Positions 50,698 to 59,090 of a stretch of DNA of 64,000 nucleotides are shown one piece after another. The position numbers were made by a program, and so were the translations under genes. The notes under the pieces were generated by a model that was not told the DNA's origin, did not search any database, and saw only the letters and a list, made by a program, of their open reading frames with translations. Position 1 is the stretch's first letter, and every line of letters starts with the position of its first letter. Source of the DNA: a bacterium (GTDB taxonomy: Bacteria; Bacillota; Clostridia; Christensenellales; Aristaeellaceae); contig JAQXJZ010000112.1 of assembly GCA_029009515.1 (NCBI GenBank), positions 1 through 64,000 of the forward strand. The letters are read 5' to 3'.

Positions 50698-51531
50698 TTA
50701 CAGCACCAGATCCCCACCGGCTTCGACGCAGTAAGTCTTGCCGTCGGCAAGCAGCCACAGGGGCTGCGCGCTGGGATTGTGGAAGCGGCGGCCATCGGCG
50801 CTGATGTGCATGCCGCGCCAGGCGGTGACGTAATCGTAGATTTCGATGTTGGTGGCGTACCACACATTGTCGCGGCCGGACATGAACTGTGCGAAGTTTT
50901 CGATCACGTGCCAGTTGTTGTTGGCCTCAAACTCGTAGCTGTGGCCCCAGAGATAGAACAGCTGCGGTCCGAAGGGATGCGGCTTGACGAACTTTTCAGC
51001 CAGCTCCATCAGCATGGGATCATCATGATGGCAGGTGGCGGGCAGGCGCAGCCAGTCGTGGGTGATATCAAACCGGTGGGTGGATTCCACCGTGCGCGAA
51101 TAGGCCACGCCGCAGCTCTTGAGGGTCTGGGCCAATTCCGGCGTGACGGTGCCGAAGGGATAGGCCATGCCGCGGATGATGCGGCCAAACTCGTTTTCCA
51201 GCACGTTCTTGTCGTGCATCACCTGCCAGATGGCATAGGCGGGCGGCAGGGAGGGCAGATCGCCGTGATGATAGGCGTGAATGGCAATCTCATGGCCGCT
51301 GTCCTTGTACAAATCCAGCACGGCGCTGCGGCTCATGCGGCGGTGAATCTGCCCTTCGGGCCACACATGGCCTTCGGGCGCGTACAGGCCGCTGTTGATG
51401 TTGAAGGTGGCTTTGAGACCGTGGCGGTTGAGGATGTCCATCAGCCGGATATCCTGCTCCACGCCGTCATCATAGCTCAGGGTGAGGGCCTTGGGTTTTC
51501 CATTGGGAAACAGCATCCACAGATCGGGCAT
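50698..51531 (-). CDS. Polysaccharide deacetylase (NodB-type, CE4)
   Basis: A 277-residue protein with the NodB fold. ALTLSYDDGVEQD (TFDDG-type, metal and catalytic Asp) lies near residues 15-27 and EIAIHAYHHGD (metal-binding H-x3-H type) near 81-91. RGMAYPFGTV is a third family motif. Members remove acetyl groups from N-acetylglucosamine-type sugars. No signal peptide is seen, so a cytosolic substrate is expected, unlike many peptidoglycan deacetylases. It follows a PIG-L gene by 32 bp. Confidence 0.85.
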   Translation of the reverse strand: MPDLWMLFPNGKPKALTLSYDDGVEQDIRLMDILNRHGLKATFNINSGLYAPEGHVWPEGQIHRRMSRSAVLDLYKDSGHEIAIHAYHHGDLPSLPPAYAIWQVMHDKNVLENEFGRIIRGMAYPFGTVTPELAQTLKSCGVAYSRTVESTHRFDITHDWLRLPATCHHDDPMLMELAEKFVKPHPFGPQLFYLWGHSYEFEANNNWHVIENFAQFMSGRDNVWYATNIEIYDYVTAWRGMHISADGRRFHNPSAQPLWLLADGKTYCVEAGGDLVL

Positions 51532-51563
51532 GGTATTTACCTCGCGAGTAGATTTGGTTTGGT

Positions 51564-52355
51564 TCAGTTCTTCGTCATCTCGGCAACCAGATCATCGGTG
51601 AGGGGCGCGCCGTATTCGGTGCACTCAAAGGCCTCGGCGTATCCCGTGCCCTCGGGCAGACGGTCCGGGTACATGCGGGCGATGACGGCAAAGCGCTCAA
51701 ACTCCTGCTTTTTGAGCAGCCTCGTCTTTTCCTCGAAGGTGGGCGCGGCCTCAATCTCCGGCCAGTGGTCGCACCAGGGCAGCCACTCATAGTACTGCGA
51801 TTCATGCGCCAGCACGCCGTCGATCTTCGTATCCATCACCTCGTCAACCCGCAGGCACACATCCGCGCGGAAAGGGGTGGGATTGGTGAAGGAATCCCAC
51901 GAGGAGAGCACCACGGGCGTTTTGCGCATGCAGGGCACTTCGGGCAGATACAGCGGCACGCCCATGAGATAGCAGCAGTCCATCACCAGCTGGCCGCAGG
52001 CGCGGTGATCGGGATGGTAATCGCACACGCGGTGGGTGATAATCACATCGGGATTTCCTTCGCGGATCACCTTCATCAGCATGGCGCGGTGCTCAAGGGA
52101 AGCCGTCAGCTCGCCGTCCGGAATGGGCAGGATGTGGTACTCCACGTCGTACAGCTGGCTGACCTTTTCCGCCTCTTTGGCGCGCCGCGCAGCCAGCGAT
52201 GCGCGATCCATCAGGTGATGGCCAGCGCTGCCGTCCGTACCGGTGACAAAAGTGACCTTGTGGCCCTTTTTGCGCATGAGAAGCGCAAGGCCGCCGCACA
52301 TGTTTTCAGGGTCGTCCGGGTGCGCGCCAACAACCATAAAATGAAGAGGATTCAT
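51564..52355 (-). CDS. PIG-L family (LmbE-like) de-N-acetylase
   Basis: A 263-residue zinc-dependent de-N-acetylase. VVGAHPDDPENMCGG near residues 8-22 is the AHPDD zinc/catalytic motif, and HRVCDYHPDHRACGQ near 106-120 gives the other zinc ligand. The family deacetylates GlcNAc-containing compounds such as GlcNAc-PI or bacillithiol-type intermediates. GGAGGCACTCTG precedes the ATG. It is co-directional with the NodB-like gene, and both are divergent from the NagZ-like GH3. Confidence 0.88.
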   Translation of the reverse strand: MNPLHFMVVGAHPDDPENMCGGLALLMRKKGHKVTFVTGTDGSAGHHLMDRASLAARRAKEAEKVSQLYDVEYHILPIPDGELTASLEHRAMLMKVIREGNPDVIITHRVCDYHPDHRACGQLVMDCCYLMGVPLYLPEVPCMRKTPVVLSSWDSFTNPTPFRADVCLRVDEVMDTKIDGVLAHESQYYEWLPWCDHWPEIEAAPTFEEKTRLLKKQEFERFAVIARMYPDRLPEGTGYAEAFECTEYGAPLTDDLVAEMTKN

Positions 52356-52437
52356 CAGAGTGCCTCCTTATGGAATTTCGAAAAAGTTCTTAGATTATTA
52401 TAGCGATTTCATCAGGGAAACGCAAGACGGGATGCTA

Positions 52438-52467
52438 TTGACACACACGCTTTTTGTGTGCTACGCT
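52438..52467 (+). promoter_or_regulatory. Probable promoter of the NagZ-like gene
   Basis: TTGACA and TACGCT with an 18-bp spacer, about 60 bp upstream of the ATG. A CACACAC/GTGTG inverted repeat lies in the spacer. Confidence 0.5.
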
Positions 52468-52529
52468 GTATGCAGCAATGCGAACTTTTTTTCACAACTG
52501 CATGACTTGCGAAAGTGAGGCAATATCCA

Positions 52530-54104
52530 ATGAAGCTTCCCTATGAACAGGCGGAGAAGATCCTTGCGGGCATGACGCTGGAGCAGAAGGTGGGCCAGAT
52601 GGTGATGGCCAGCATCGAAGTGACGGAGATGGACGAAAAGACCCGTCGGTTCCTGCGCCAAAACCATGTGGGCAATATCATCCTCTTTGGCAAAAACTGC
52701 GTGGACCGCGCCCAGCTGGCCAGGCTCAACCAGCAGATTCAGGACGAGGTGACCAGCTATACCGGCGGCGTGCAGGCGCTTTTGTCCATCGACCAGGAGG
52801 GCGGCAACGTCACCCGCATCCGCAACGGCGCAACGGTGTTTGGCTGCGCCATGTCGGTGGGTCAGACGATGGACCCGGAGAATGCCTATCTCACCGGCCA
52901 TATCATGGGCAATGAAATGCGCGAGCTGGGCATTTACTTCGACCTTGCGCCCGTGCTGGACAGCTGCTCCCACGAAGCGGTCAATCCCGTGGTGGGCCGC
53001 CGCAGCTACGGCAAAACGCCGGAGGAAGTGGCGCTGATGGGCGGCGCGATGGCCAGGGGCCTGCAGGATGCGGGCATTCTGGCCTGCGGCAAGCATTTCC
53101 CGGGCTCCGGCGACTGCAAGGTGGACACGCACTTTGCCTTTGCGGTGGAGATGACCCCGGAAAACGTCATCCGCGAGCAGTATCTCATTCCCTTCCGCAA
53201 GGCCATCGAAAACGGCCTTGGCGCGCTCATGACCAGCCATATCTGCTATCCTGCCCTCGAGCCCGACAGGCTGCCCGCTACCATGTCCAAACGCATCCTG
53301 CGCGATCTGGTGCGCGACGAGCTGGGCTTTGACGGCCTTGTGATCAGCGACGGCCTGCAGATGCTGGCCATCGCCGAAACCTACGGCGCGCCCAACGGCT
53401 GCGTGCGTGCGGCACAGGCCGGCTGCGACCTGCTCATCGTGGGCAATGGCGGCGACAATGCCGATCCCGACGGCGCGGACGTGCAGACGCCCTGCATCCA
53501 GGCCATGCTCAAGGCCGTGGAAACGGGCGAGCTGAGCATGGAGCGCGTGAACGAATCCGCGCGCCGCGTGATTGCCCACAAGCTGGCGCTGGGCGATATG
53601 CAGCCCAACCCCGATGTGGTCAGCCGCGACTGGCGTGCGCATGAGGCCTTTGCCGCCGCGCTGGCGGAAATGGCCGTGAAGGTGGAGCGCGATGACGCGC
53701 ACATGCTGCCGCTGCCCAAGGGCGCGTTGTTCCTCTCCCGCATCTCCCGTGCAAGGCTTGGCGTGGAGGAAGGCGACCATCTGGTGGCCGGCTTCGCGCC
53801 CATGGCCGCAAGGCTGACGGACGGCGAGGCGGTGGAGTTTGCCGACCATCCCGATCTGGACGCGCTGAAGGAAAAAATTGAAAAAGCCCCCGCAGTGGTA
53901 TTCGCCTTTGCCAACAGCATGGAGCGCGACGCCCTGATGGAGGACATGAAAAAGGTCTGTGAAATGAACGCCAAGACCTGTATCGTCTGCCTCGACATCC
54001 CCTTGATGGCAGAAGAACTGACCTTCGCCCAAACCCTCATCACCAGCCACGACCAGACCGTGCACGCCATCCGCGCCATCTGCCGTTCCCTTCAGGCCCT
54101 GTAA
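52530..54104 (+). CDS. nagZ: GH3 beta-N-acetylhexosaminidase (NagZ-like)
   Basis: A 524-residue glycosidase that removes terminal beta-GlcNAc, as in peptidoglycan recycling. The hallmark KHFPGSGDCKVDTH (residues ~188-201) holds the Asp-His general acid dyad (Asp199/His201), and GLVISDGLQM holds nucleophile Asp274. SIDQEGGNVTRI near 87-98 is also conserved. The C-terminal domain (~400-524) is an extra alpha/beta domain. There is no signal peptide, so it acts on internalised muropeptides or chitobiose-type sugars. The stop codon lies within a perfect 10-bp palindrome. Confidence 0.92.
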   Translation: MKLPYEQAEKILAGMTLEQKVGQMVMASIEVTEMDEKTRRFLRQNHVGNIILFGKNCVDRAQLARLNQQIQDEVTSYTGGVQALLSIDQEGGNVTRIRNGATVFGCAMSVGQTMDPENAYLTGHIMGNEMRELGIYFDLAPVLDSCSHEAVNPVVGRRSYGKTPEEVALMGGAMARGLQDAGILACGKHFPGSGDCKVDTHFAFAVEMTPENVIREQYLIPFRKAIENGLGALMTSHICYPALEPDRLPATMSKRILRDLVRDELGFDGLVISDGLQMLAIAETYGAPNGCVRAAQAGCDLLIVGNGGDNADPDGADVQTPCIQAMLKAVETGELSMERVNESARRVIAHKLALGDMQPNPDVVSRDWRAHEAFAAALAEMAVKVERDDAHMLPLPKGALFLSRISRARLGVEEGDHLVAGFAPMAARLTDGEAVEFADHPDLDALKEKIEKAPAVVFAFANSMERDALMEDMKKVCEMNAKTCIVCLDIPLMAEELTFAQTLITSHDQTVHAIRAICRSLQAL

Positions 54105-54214
54105 GGGCCTGAAGCCACGGGATTCTCAAGGGCGAAGCCCTTGAGCGGGTGCAGGGTAGCGCCCTGCCGTTCCTCATCCAAAAAACGCCGTGAAAATCCT
54201 CACGGCGTTTTTTT
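54091..54214. repeat. Hairpin array in the nagZ / RlmL convergent junction
   Basis: TTCAGGCCCT/AGGGCCTGAA (54091-54113) spans the nagZ stop codon. Then CTCAAGGGC-GAA-GCCCTTGAG (54125-54145), GCAGGG-TAGCG-CCCTGC (54151-54167), and the final terminator. The third module, CGGGTGCAGGG, recurs inverted in the rpsT junction. Confidence 0.7.
54180..54214. terminator. Bidirectional terminator between nagZ and the methyltransferase gene
   Basis: AAAAACGCCGTGA and TCACGGCGTTTTT-type arms (AAACGCCGTGA/CCTCACGGCGTTT) flank a short loop and have A and T tracts on both sides. Confidence 0.85.
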
Positions 54215-54216
54215 GA

Positions 54217-55326
54217 TCAATTGTAAATGTAAAACTCGCACTCCAGCCTTCCGTTGTACAGCCTGCGCTTCTTGTCGGCGCGGCGGCCGAAGGAGCGCTC
54301 GAAGGCGGGGTCGGCGGTGATGACGGCCAGCTTCCAGCCGGGATGGCGCTTGAGCAGCAGGCCGATTTCGCGGTAGAGCTCGCGGGCGGATTTCTGGTCG
54401 CTCAGGCGCTCGCCATAGGGCGGATTGAGCAGGAACACGCCGGGCTGGCCTTCCAGCTGCAGCGTGCGCAGATCCTGCGCCTTCGTGTGGATGCGCCCCT
54501 CAAAGCCCGCCTGACGGATGTGGCGGCGGCACAGCTCGAGTGCTTCGGGGTTGATGTCGCTGCCGGCGATGGAGAAGGACGCGCTTTCGTCGTAGGAGGC
54601 TTCCAGTTCCTCGCGCAGCGCCTTCATTTCGGCGCGCGGCATGAAGGGATACTGCTCGCAGGCGAACTTGCGGCGGATGCCGGCCGGACGCCCGATGGCC
54701 TTGATGGCCGCTTCAATCAGCAGCGTGCCGGTGCCGCAGCAGGGATCGTACAGCCGCATGCCCCTGCGCCACGGGCACAGATCCACCAGCGCGGCGGCCA
54801 GCGTCTCGCGCACGGGAGCCTCGCCGTTCCAGGTGCGGTAGCCGCGGCGGTTGAGCGCATCGCCGCTCAGATCCAGCGTGATGCGCGCCTGATCGTTCAC
54901 CACGGCCACGTCGATGGGAAAGGCCACGCCGGTTTCCGGCAGACGGTCCACGCGCAGCTTCTGCATCAGGCGCTGTACGATGGCCTTTTTGCTGATGGAC
55001 TGGCAGTCGCGCACGCTCATGAGACGGCTGCGCACGCACTTGCCGCTCACGTTGATTCTGGCGTCGCGGTTCAAGTACTTCTCCCACGGGATGCGGCTGA
55101 CCAGCTGGAACAGATCCTCAAAGGTCTGCACATGCTGCTCAGCCAGCACCAGCAGAACGCGGTCGGCCGTGCGCAGGCACAGATTGGCGCGGAAGGCGTC
55201 CAGAAGGGATCCTTCAAAGCGAGCGCCGCCGTTTTCAGCACGGGCCGGGATGTTCATGCGCTTGAGCTCGTTGGCAGCCACGCCCTCCAGACCAAAGGCG
55301 GCAGTGGCCAGAAATGTATATTCCAT
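54217..55326 (-). CDS. THUMP-domain class I rRNA methyltransferase (RlmL/RlmK-type N-terminal half)
   Basis: A 369-residue SAM-dependent RNA methyltransferase. An N-terminal THUMP-type RNA-binding region (residues ~1-160) begins YTFLATAAFGLEGVAANEL. The catalytic domain holds DPCCGTGTLLIEAA near 201-214 and NPPYGERLS near 292-300, the N6/N2 G or A methyltransferase motif. The family includes RlmL, which makes m2G2445 in 23S rRNA. ATG 55326 with AGGAGATACCGAT upstream is right; the longer ORF covers 84 bp of the intergenic region. Confidence 0.9.
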   Translation of the reverse strand: MEYTFLATAAFGLEGVAANELKRMNIPARAENGGARFEGSLLDAFRANLCLRTADRVLLVLAEQHVQTFEDLFQLVSRIPWEKYLNRDARINVSGKCVRSRLMSVRDCQSISKKAIVQRLMQKLRVDRLPETGVAFPIDVAVVNDQARITLDLSGDALNRRGYRTWNGEAPVRETLAAALVDLCPWRRGMRLYDPCCGTGTLLIEAAIKAIGRPAGIRRKFACEQYPFMPRAEMKALREELEASYDESASFSIAGSDINPEALELCRRHIRQAGFEGRIHTKAQDLRTLQLEGQPGVFLLNPPYGERLSDQKSARELYREIGLLLKRHPGWKLAVITADPAFERSFGRRADKKRRLYNGRLECEFYIYN

Positions 55327-55454
55327 ATCGGTATCTCCTGTCATGTGGATGGGTGGGAAAACCCATGGGGAATTATACCATGCCGTTTGATGGCAGACAA
55401 GCCTTTGCATGGCGCGGGAAGGAATGGTTCATCCTGTCCGGGGAGGTGGGGGAG

Positions 55455-55856
55455 ATGCATTTTCTGTTGGGCGCAGCGGGCTATCCGCTGCTGGAGCTGT
55501 GCTGGCGCAGGCGCACGCATCCGTCCATGGCGCTGGCAGGCGGCATGGCCATGAGCTGGCTGGGCTTCCTTTGCCGCAAAGGAAAAGACCGCCCCTTGTG
55601 GCAGCTGGCGCTGCTGGGCGGCCTTGGAATAACGGGGATTGAATATGGCATTGGCCAAACGTTCAACCGGCGCTTCCGCGTGTGGGATTACCGGCGCATA
55701 CCCCTGAATGTACAGGGGCAGATCTGCCCTGCGTACACGCTGGCATGGTGCGGCCTGAGCGCGGCGGTAATCGGAATTATGCGTTTTTCCAGCGCGCAAG
55801 CATCTGCTGCATCTGGCGGATGGGTTCGCCGCCTTCCATGGAGGACAGGAAGGTGA
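55455..55856 (+). CDS. PF06541-type membrane protein (ABC_trans_CmpB)
   Basis: A 133-residue membrane protein read from ATG 55455 (GGGAGGTGGGGGAG upstream). It has about four hydrophobic segments. TGIEYGIGQTFNRRFRVWDY near residues 60-80, then PLNVQGQICPAYTLAWCGLS, match the conserved core of PF06541, uncharacterised membrane proteins sometimes annotated as putative ABC permeases. The last ~26 residues are antisense to the murI 3' end (overlap 55777-55856) and look unlike the family, so the natural C-terminus may have been lost or extended. Confidence 0.65.
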   Translation: MHFLLGAAGYPLLELCWRRRTHPSMALAGGMAMSWLGFLCRKGKDRPLWQLALLGGLGITGIEYGIGQTFNRRFRVWDYRRIPLNVQGQICPAYTLAWCGLSAAVIGIMRFSSAQASAASGGWVRRLPWRTGR

Positions 55857-56544
55857 CCTGACCGCCGGGGCCGCAGTTGGCCAGCCCTTCTTCCTGCAGA
55901 CGGCGGCCAAGCTGGCGCACCGTGCCCAGATTGCCGTCGATGAGCGCCGTATCAGCCGGGAAGAACCTGGCGATGGTCTTTTTGAGGAAGGGATAGTGCG
56001 TGCAGCCCAGCACCACAGCCTTGATATTTTCGCTCTGATAGGGCGCGGTGAGCTGCTCAAGCAGCGTTTCCACACGCTCGCCGCTCAGTTCGCCTGCCTC
56101 CACGCATTCCATCAGGCCGGAGCAGGGCAGCGGAATGGCGTCGCGGCCAAAGCGCTCCATCAGGCTCTGGAACTTGGGCAGCGCCAGGGTGTTGCGGGTG
56201 GCCATCACCAGCACCTTGCCGTCGCCCGGCAGGAGCGATGCAGGCTTGAGCGCGGGTTCCATGCCGATGATGGGCAGGCTGAGCTCCGCTCTCAGCTGCG
56301 CGGCAGCCACGCTGGTGGCCGTGTTGCAGGCGATGACGATGGCCTTGCAGCCCTGATCCAGCAGTAGCTGCACGGCATCGCGCGAGTAGCGCAGCACCTC
56401 CTGAGGCGGCTTGTCGCCATAGGGAATGTGCAGGGTATCGCCGAAGTAGATGAAGTTTTCGTTTGGCAAAATGCGCAGGGCTTCGCCAAGCACGCTGATG
56501 CCGCCTAAACCGCTGTCAAAAAAGCCCACCGGACGAGGATCCAT
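55777..56544 (-). CDS. murI: Glutamate racemase
   Basis: A 255-residue enzyme that makes D-glutamate for peptidoglycan. The N-terminal signature is VGFFDSGLGGISVL, and the two catalytic cysteines are Cys73 in IACNTAT and Cys181 in VLGCTHYPFL. GDTLHIPYG and GMEPALKPA are also conserved. I begin at ATG 56544, preceded by GGGAGGTGAGACGC; the ORF track starts about 80 codons upstream, in the greA promoter region. Its 3' end overlaps the convergent PF06541 gene by 80 bp. Confidence 0.96.
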   Translation of the reverse strand: MDPRPVGFFDSGLGGISVLGEALRILPNENFIYFGDTLHIPYGDKPPQEVLRYSRDAVQLLLDQGCKAIVIACNTATSVAAAQLRAELSLPIIGMEPALKPASLLPGDGKVLVMATRNTLALPKFQSLMERFGRDAIPLPCSGLMECVEAGELSGERVETLLEQLTAPYQSENIKAVVLGCTHYPFLKKTIARFFPADTALIDGNLGTVRQLGRRLQEEGLANCGPGGQVTFLSSMEGGEPIRQMQQMLARWKNA

Positions 56545-56624
56545 GCGTCTCACCTCCCTGTGGGGATTATACCCGCAAACCGGGCGTTTTTCAACCCCGG
56601 CCAAGGTTTTTACACCGTGCAGCA

Positions 56625-56653
56625 TTGACAATGTCTGCCTGTGCGGATATAAT
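56625..56653 (+). promoter_or_regulatory. Consensus promoter of greA-lysS
   Basis: TTGACA and TATAAT, both perfect, with a 17-bp spacer. The greA ATG lies 143 bp downstream, leaving a long leader. Confidence 0.88.
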
Positions 56654-56796
56654 ATCTGCATGTCTGTGTATGCGCATGGACGGCGACTGCATCGCCCGGA
56701 AGAGCCGGACGGTGCGGCTTTGCTTTGCTTTTTGGGCGCATGCAGACGGTGAAAAGGATTTTGATAACGGCTTGCCGTTGAAAGGAGCATCCCACC

Positions 56797-57276
56797 ATGG
56801 CGGAAGAAAAAAAGGTTATTCTCACCCGAGAGGGCTATGAGAAGCTGGAAAAAGAGCTGGACTATTACGTCAGCGTGCGCCGCAACGAAATTTCTGAGCA
56901 GATTGCCATCGCCCGCGGCTTTGGCGACCTGAGTGAAAATGCTGAGTACGACGAGGCCAAGAACGAGCAGAGCCGCATCGAAGCCAAGATCGTCGAGATG
57001 GAAAACACCCTGCGCAACTGCATCGTCGTGGAAAACGACGAAGTGAGCACCGACACCGTCGGCGTTGGCAACACCGTGAAGGTTATGAACGACTTCCTCA
57101 AGAAGGAACAGGTCATCACCATCGTCGGCGCCAACGAGACCGATCCCGTCAACCTCAAGATCAGCTCCGAAAGCCCCATCGGCGCGGCGCTGCTTGGCAA
57201 GAAGGTTGGCGATCTGGTGAGCGTGGAAGTGCCCGTGGGCATCATGAAGATGACCGTGCTGGAGATCAGCCGCTAA
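56797..57276 (+). CDS. greA: Transcription elongation factor GreA
   Basis: A 159-residue protein that rescues backtracked RNA polymerase by stimulating transcript cleavage. The N-terminal coiled coil (residues ~1-75) has [20 protein letters not shown] and the tip acidic pair in [16 protein letters not shown]. The C-terminal FKBP-like domain has [36 protein letters not shown] precedes the ATG. lysS follows 49 bp later, a common gene order in Firmicutes. Confidence 0.97.
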   Translation: MAEEKKVILTREGYEKLEKELDYYVSVRRNEISEQIAIARGFGDLSENAEYDEAKNEQSRIEAKIVEMENTLRNCIVVENDEVSTDTVGVGNTVKVMNDFLKKEQVITIVGANETDPVNLKISSESPIGAALLGKKVGDLVSVEVPVGIMKMTVLEISR

Positions 57277-57325
57277 GTATCCCCAATCCCTACTTTTTCC
57301 CTTTCAAGAAGGAGCGTTTTATACC

Positions 57326-58831
57326 ATGTCCCAGAACACGGAAGTACAAGTTCAGCAGGAAATGACCCAGCAGCAGCTCAGCGAGCAGGAAGCCATCCGC
57401 CGCGAGAAGCTGCGCAAGCTGGTGGAGGCGGGCAACGATCCCTACACCATCACCCGCTATGACCGCACCCACACCTCCCAGCAGATTCTGGATAACTACG
57501 ATGAACTGGAAAACAAGGAAGTGTGCATCGCCGGCCGTATGATGGCCCGCCGCATCATGGGCAAGGCCTCCTTTGCCCATCTGCAGGACAACGACGGCAA
57601 GATTCAGATCTATGTCAAGCGCGACGACGTGGGCGAAGAGGACTATGCCGCCTTCAAGCAGGACGACATCGGCGATATTTTTGGCGTCAAGGGCTTTGTG
57701 TTCAAGACCAAGACCGGCGAGGTCAGCGTGCATGCCAGCCAGATCGTTCTGCTCTCCAAGTCCCTCAAGCCCCTGCCTGAAAAGTTCCATGGCCTGACCG
57801 ATACCGACATGCGTTACCGTCAGCGCTATGTGGACCTGATCATGAATCCCGAATCCAAGGATGCTCTGGTCAAGCGCTCCAAGATCATTAATGCCATCCG
57901 CCGCTATCTGGACACCCAGAACTTCATTGAGGTGGAAACCCCGGTGCTGGTGCACAACGCCGGCGGCGCTGCTGCCCGTCCCTTCATGACGCACTTCAAT
58001 GCGCTGGACGTGGACATGAAGCTGCGCATCTCCCTGGAGCTGTACCTGAAGCGCCTCATCGTGGGCGGCATGGAGCGCGTGTACGAAATTGGCCGCGTGT
58101 TCCGCAACGAGGGCATCGACACCCGCCACAACCCCGAGTTCACCCTCATGGAGCTCTACCAGGCCTACACCGACTACCATGGCATGATGGACCTGACCGA
58201 AAACATGTACCGCTATGTGGCGCAGGAAGTGCTGGGCACCACCACCATCGTCTACAACGGCGTGGAGATGGACCTGGGCAAGCCCTTTGAGCGCATCACC
58301 ATGCTGGATGCGGTCAAGAAGTACTCCGGCGTGGATTTCAATGAGATCCACACCCTGGAAGAAGCCCGCGCCATCGCCAAGGAGCACCACATCGAGTTTG
58401 AGAAGCGCCATAAGAAGGGCGACATCCTCAACCTCTTCTTCGAAACCTACGTGGAGGAGCACCTGATCCAGCCCACCTTCGTGATGGATCATCCCATCGA
58501 GATCTCCCCCCTAACCAAGAAGAAGCCCGAGAATCCCGAGTACGTGGAGCGCTTCGAGTTCTTCATGAACGGCTGGGAGATGGCCAACGCCTACTCCGAG
58601 CTCAACGACCCCATCGACCAGCGCGAACGCTTCGCCGCTCAGGAAGAGCAGTTCAAGCAGGGTGACGAGGAAGCTAACCACACCGATGAGGACTTCCTCA
58701 ACGCGCTGGAAATCGGCATGCCCCCCACCGGCGGCATCGGCTACGGCATCGACCGCATGGTCATGCTGCTGACCGATTCTTCCTCCATCCGCGACGTGCT
58801 GCTGTTCCCCACCATGAAGCCGCAGGCGTAA
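57326..58831 (+). CDS. lysS: Lysyl-tRNA synthetase, class II
   Basis: A 501-residue class II synthetase. The N-terminal OB-fold (residues ~60-170) has [20 protein letters not shown]. Motif 2 is [20 protein letters not shown] near 258-277, and motif 3 is [20 protein letters not shown] near 468-487. It charges tRNA-Lys. It is read with greA, and AAGAAGGAGC precedes the ATG. A strong terminator follows. Confidence 0.97.
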   Translation: MSQNTEVQVQQEMTQQQLSEQEAIRREKLRKLVEAGNDPYTITRYDRTHTSQQILDNYDELENKEVCIAGRMMARRIMGKASFAHLQDNDGKIQIYVKRDDVGEEDYAAFKQDDIGDIFGVKGFVFKTKTGEVSVHASQIVLLSKSLKPLPEKFHGLTDTDMRYRQRYVDLIMNPESKDALVKRSKIINAIRRYLDTQNFIEVETPVLVHNAGGAAARPFMTHFNALDVDMKLRISLELYLKRLIVGGMERVYEIGRVFRNEGIDTRHNPEFTLMELYQAYTDYHGMMDLTENMYRYVAQEVLGTTTIVYNGVEMDLGKPFERITMLDAVKKYSGVDFNEIHTLEEARAIAKEHHIEFEKRHKKGDILNLFFETYVEEHLIQPTFVMDHPIEISPLTKKKPENPEYVERFEFFMNGWEMANAYSELNDPIDQRERFAAQEEQFKQGDEEANHTDEDFLNALEIGMPPTGGIGYGIDRMVMLLTDSSSIRDVLLFPTMKPQA

Positions 58832-58849
58832 AGGATTAAGAAACTTCCG

Positions 58850-58884
58850 GAAACAGCATCCTCAAAAGAGGGTGCTGTTTTTTG
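58850..58884 (+). terminator. lysS terminator
   Basis: AAACAGCATCCTC and GAGGGTGCTGTTT form a stem with a 4-5-nt loop, followed by TTTGCG. Confidence 0.85.
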
Positions 58885-59090
58885 CGTAAATGAAGGAAAT
58901 ATGCTAAATATGCGCGATGCATAATCCAAATAAAGGCTGCACAAGCGCTGCAGTCTGGTGCACCAAAAGTACATCAATTCACCTTTTTTATCCTTGAAAA
59001 CGAACCAGTTGAGATGTAACTTATGAAACGATAAGAGCTGGGCTGAATGCCCGTCATACGCGCTGGACAAAAAGAAGAGGAGAAGGTGCC

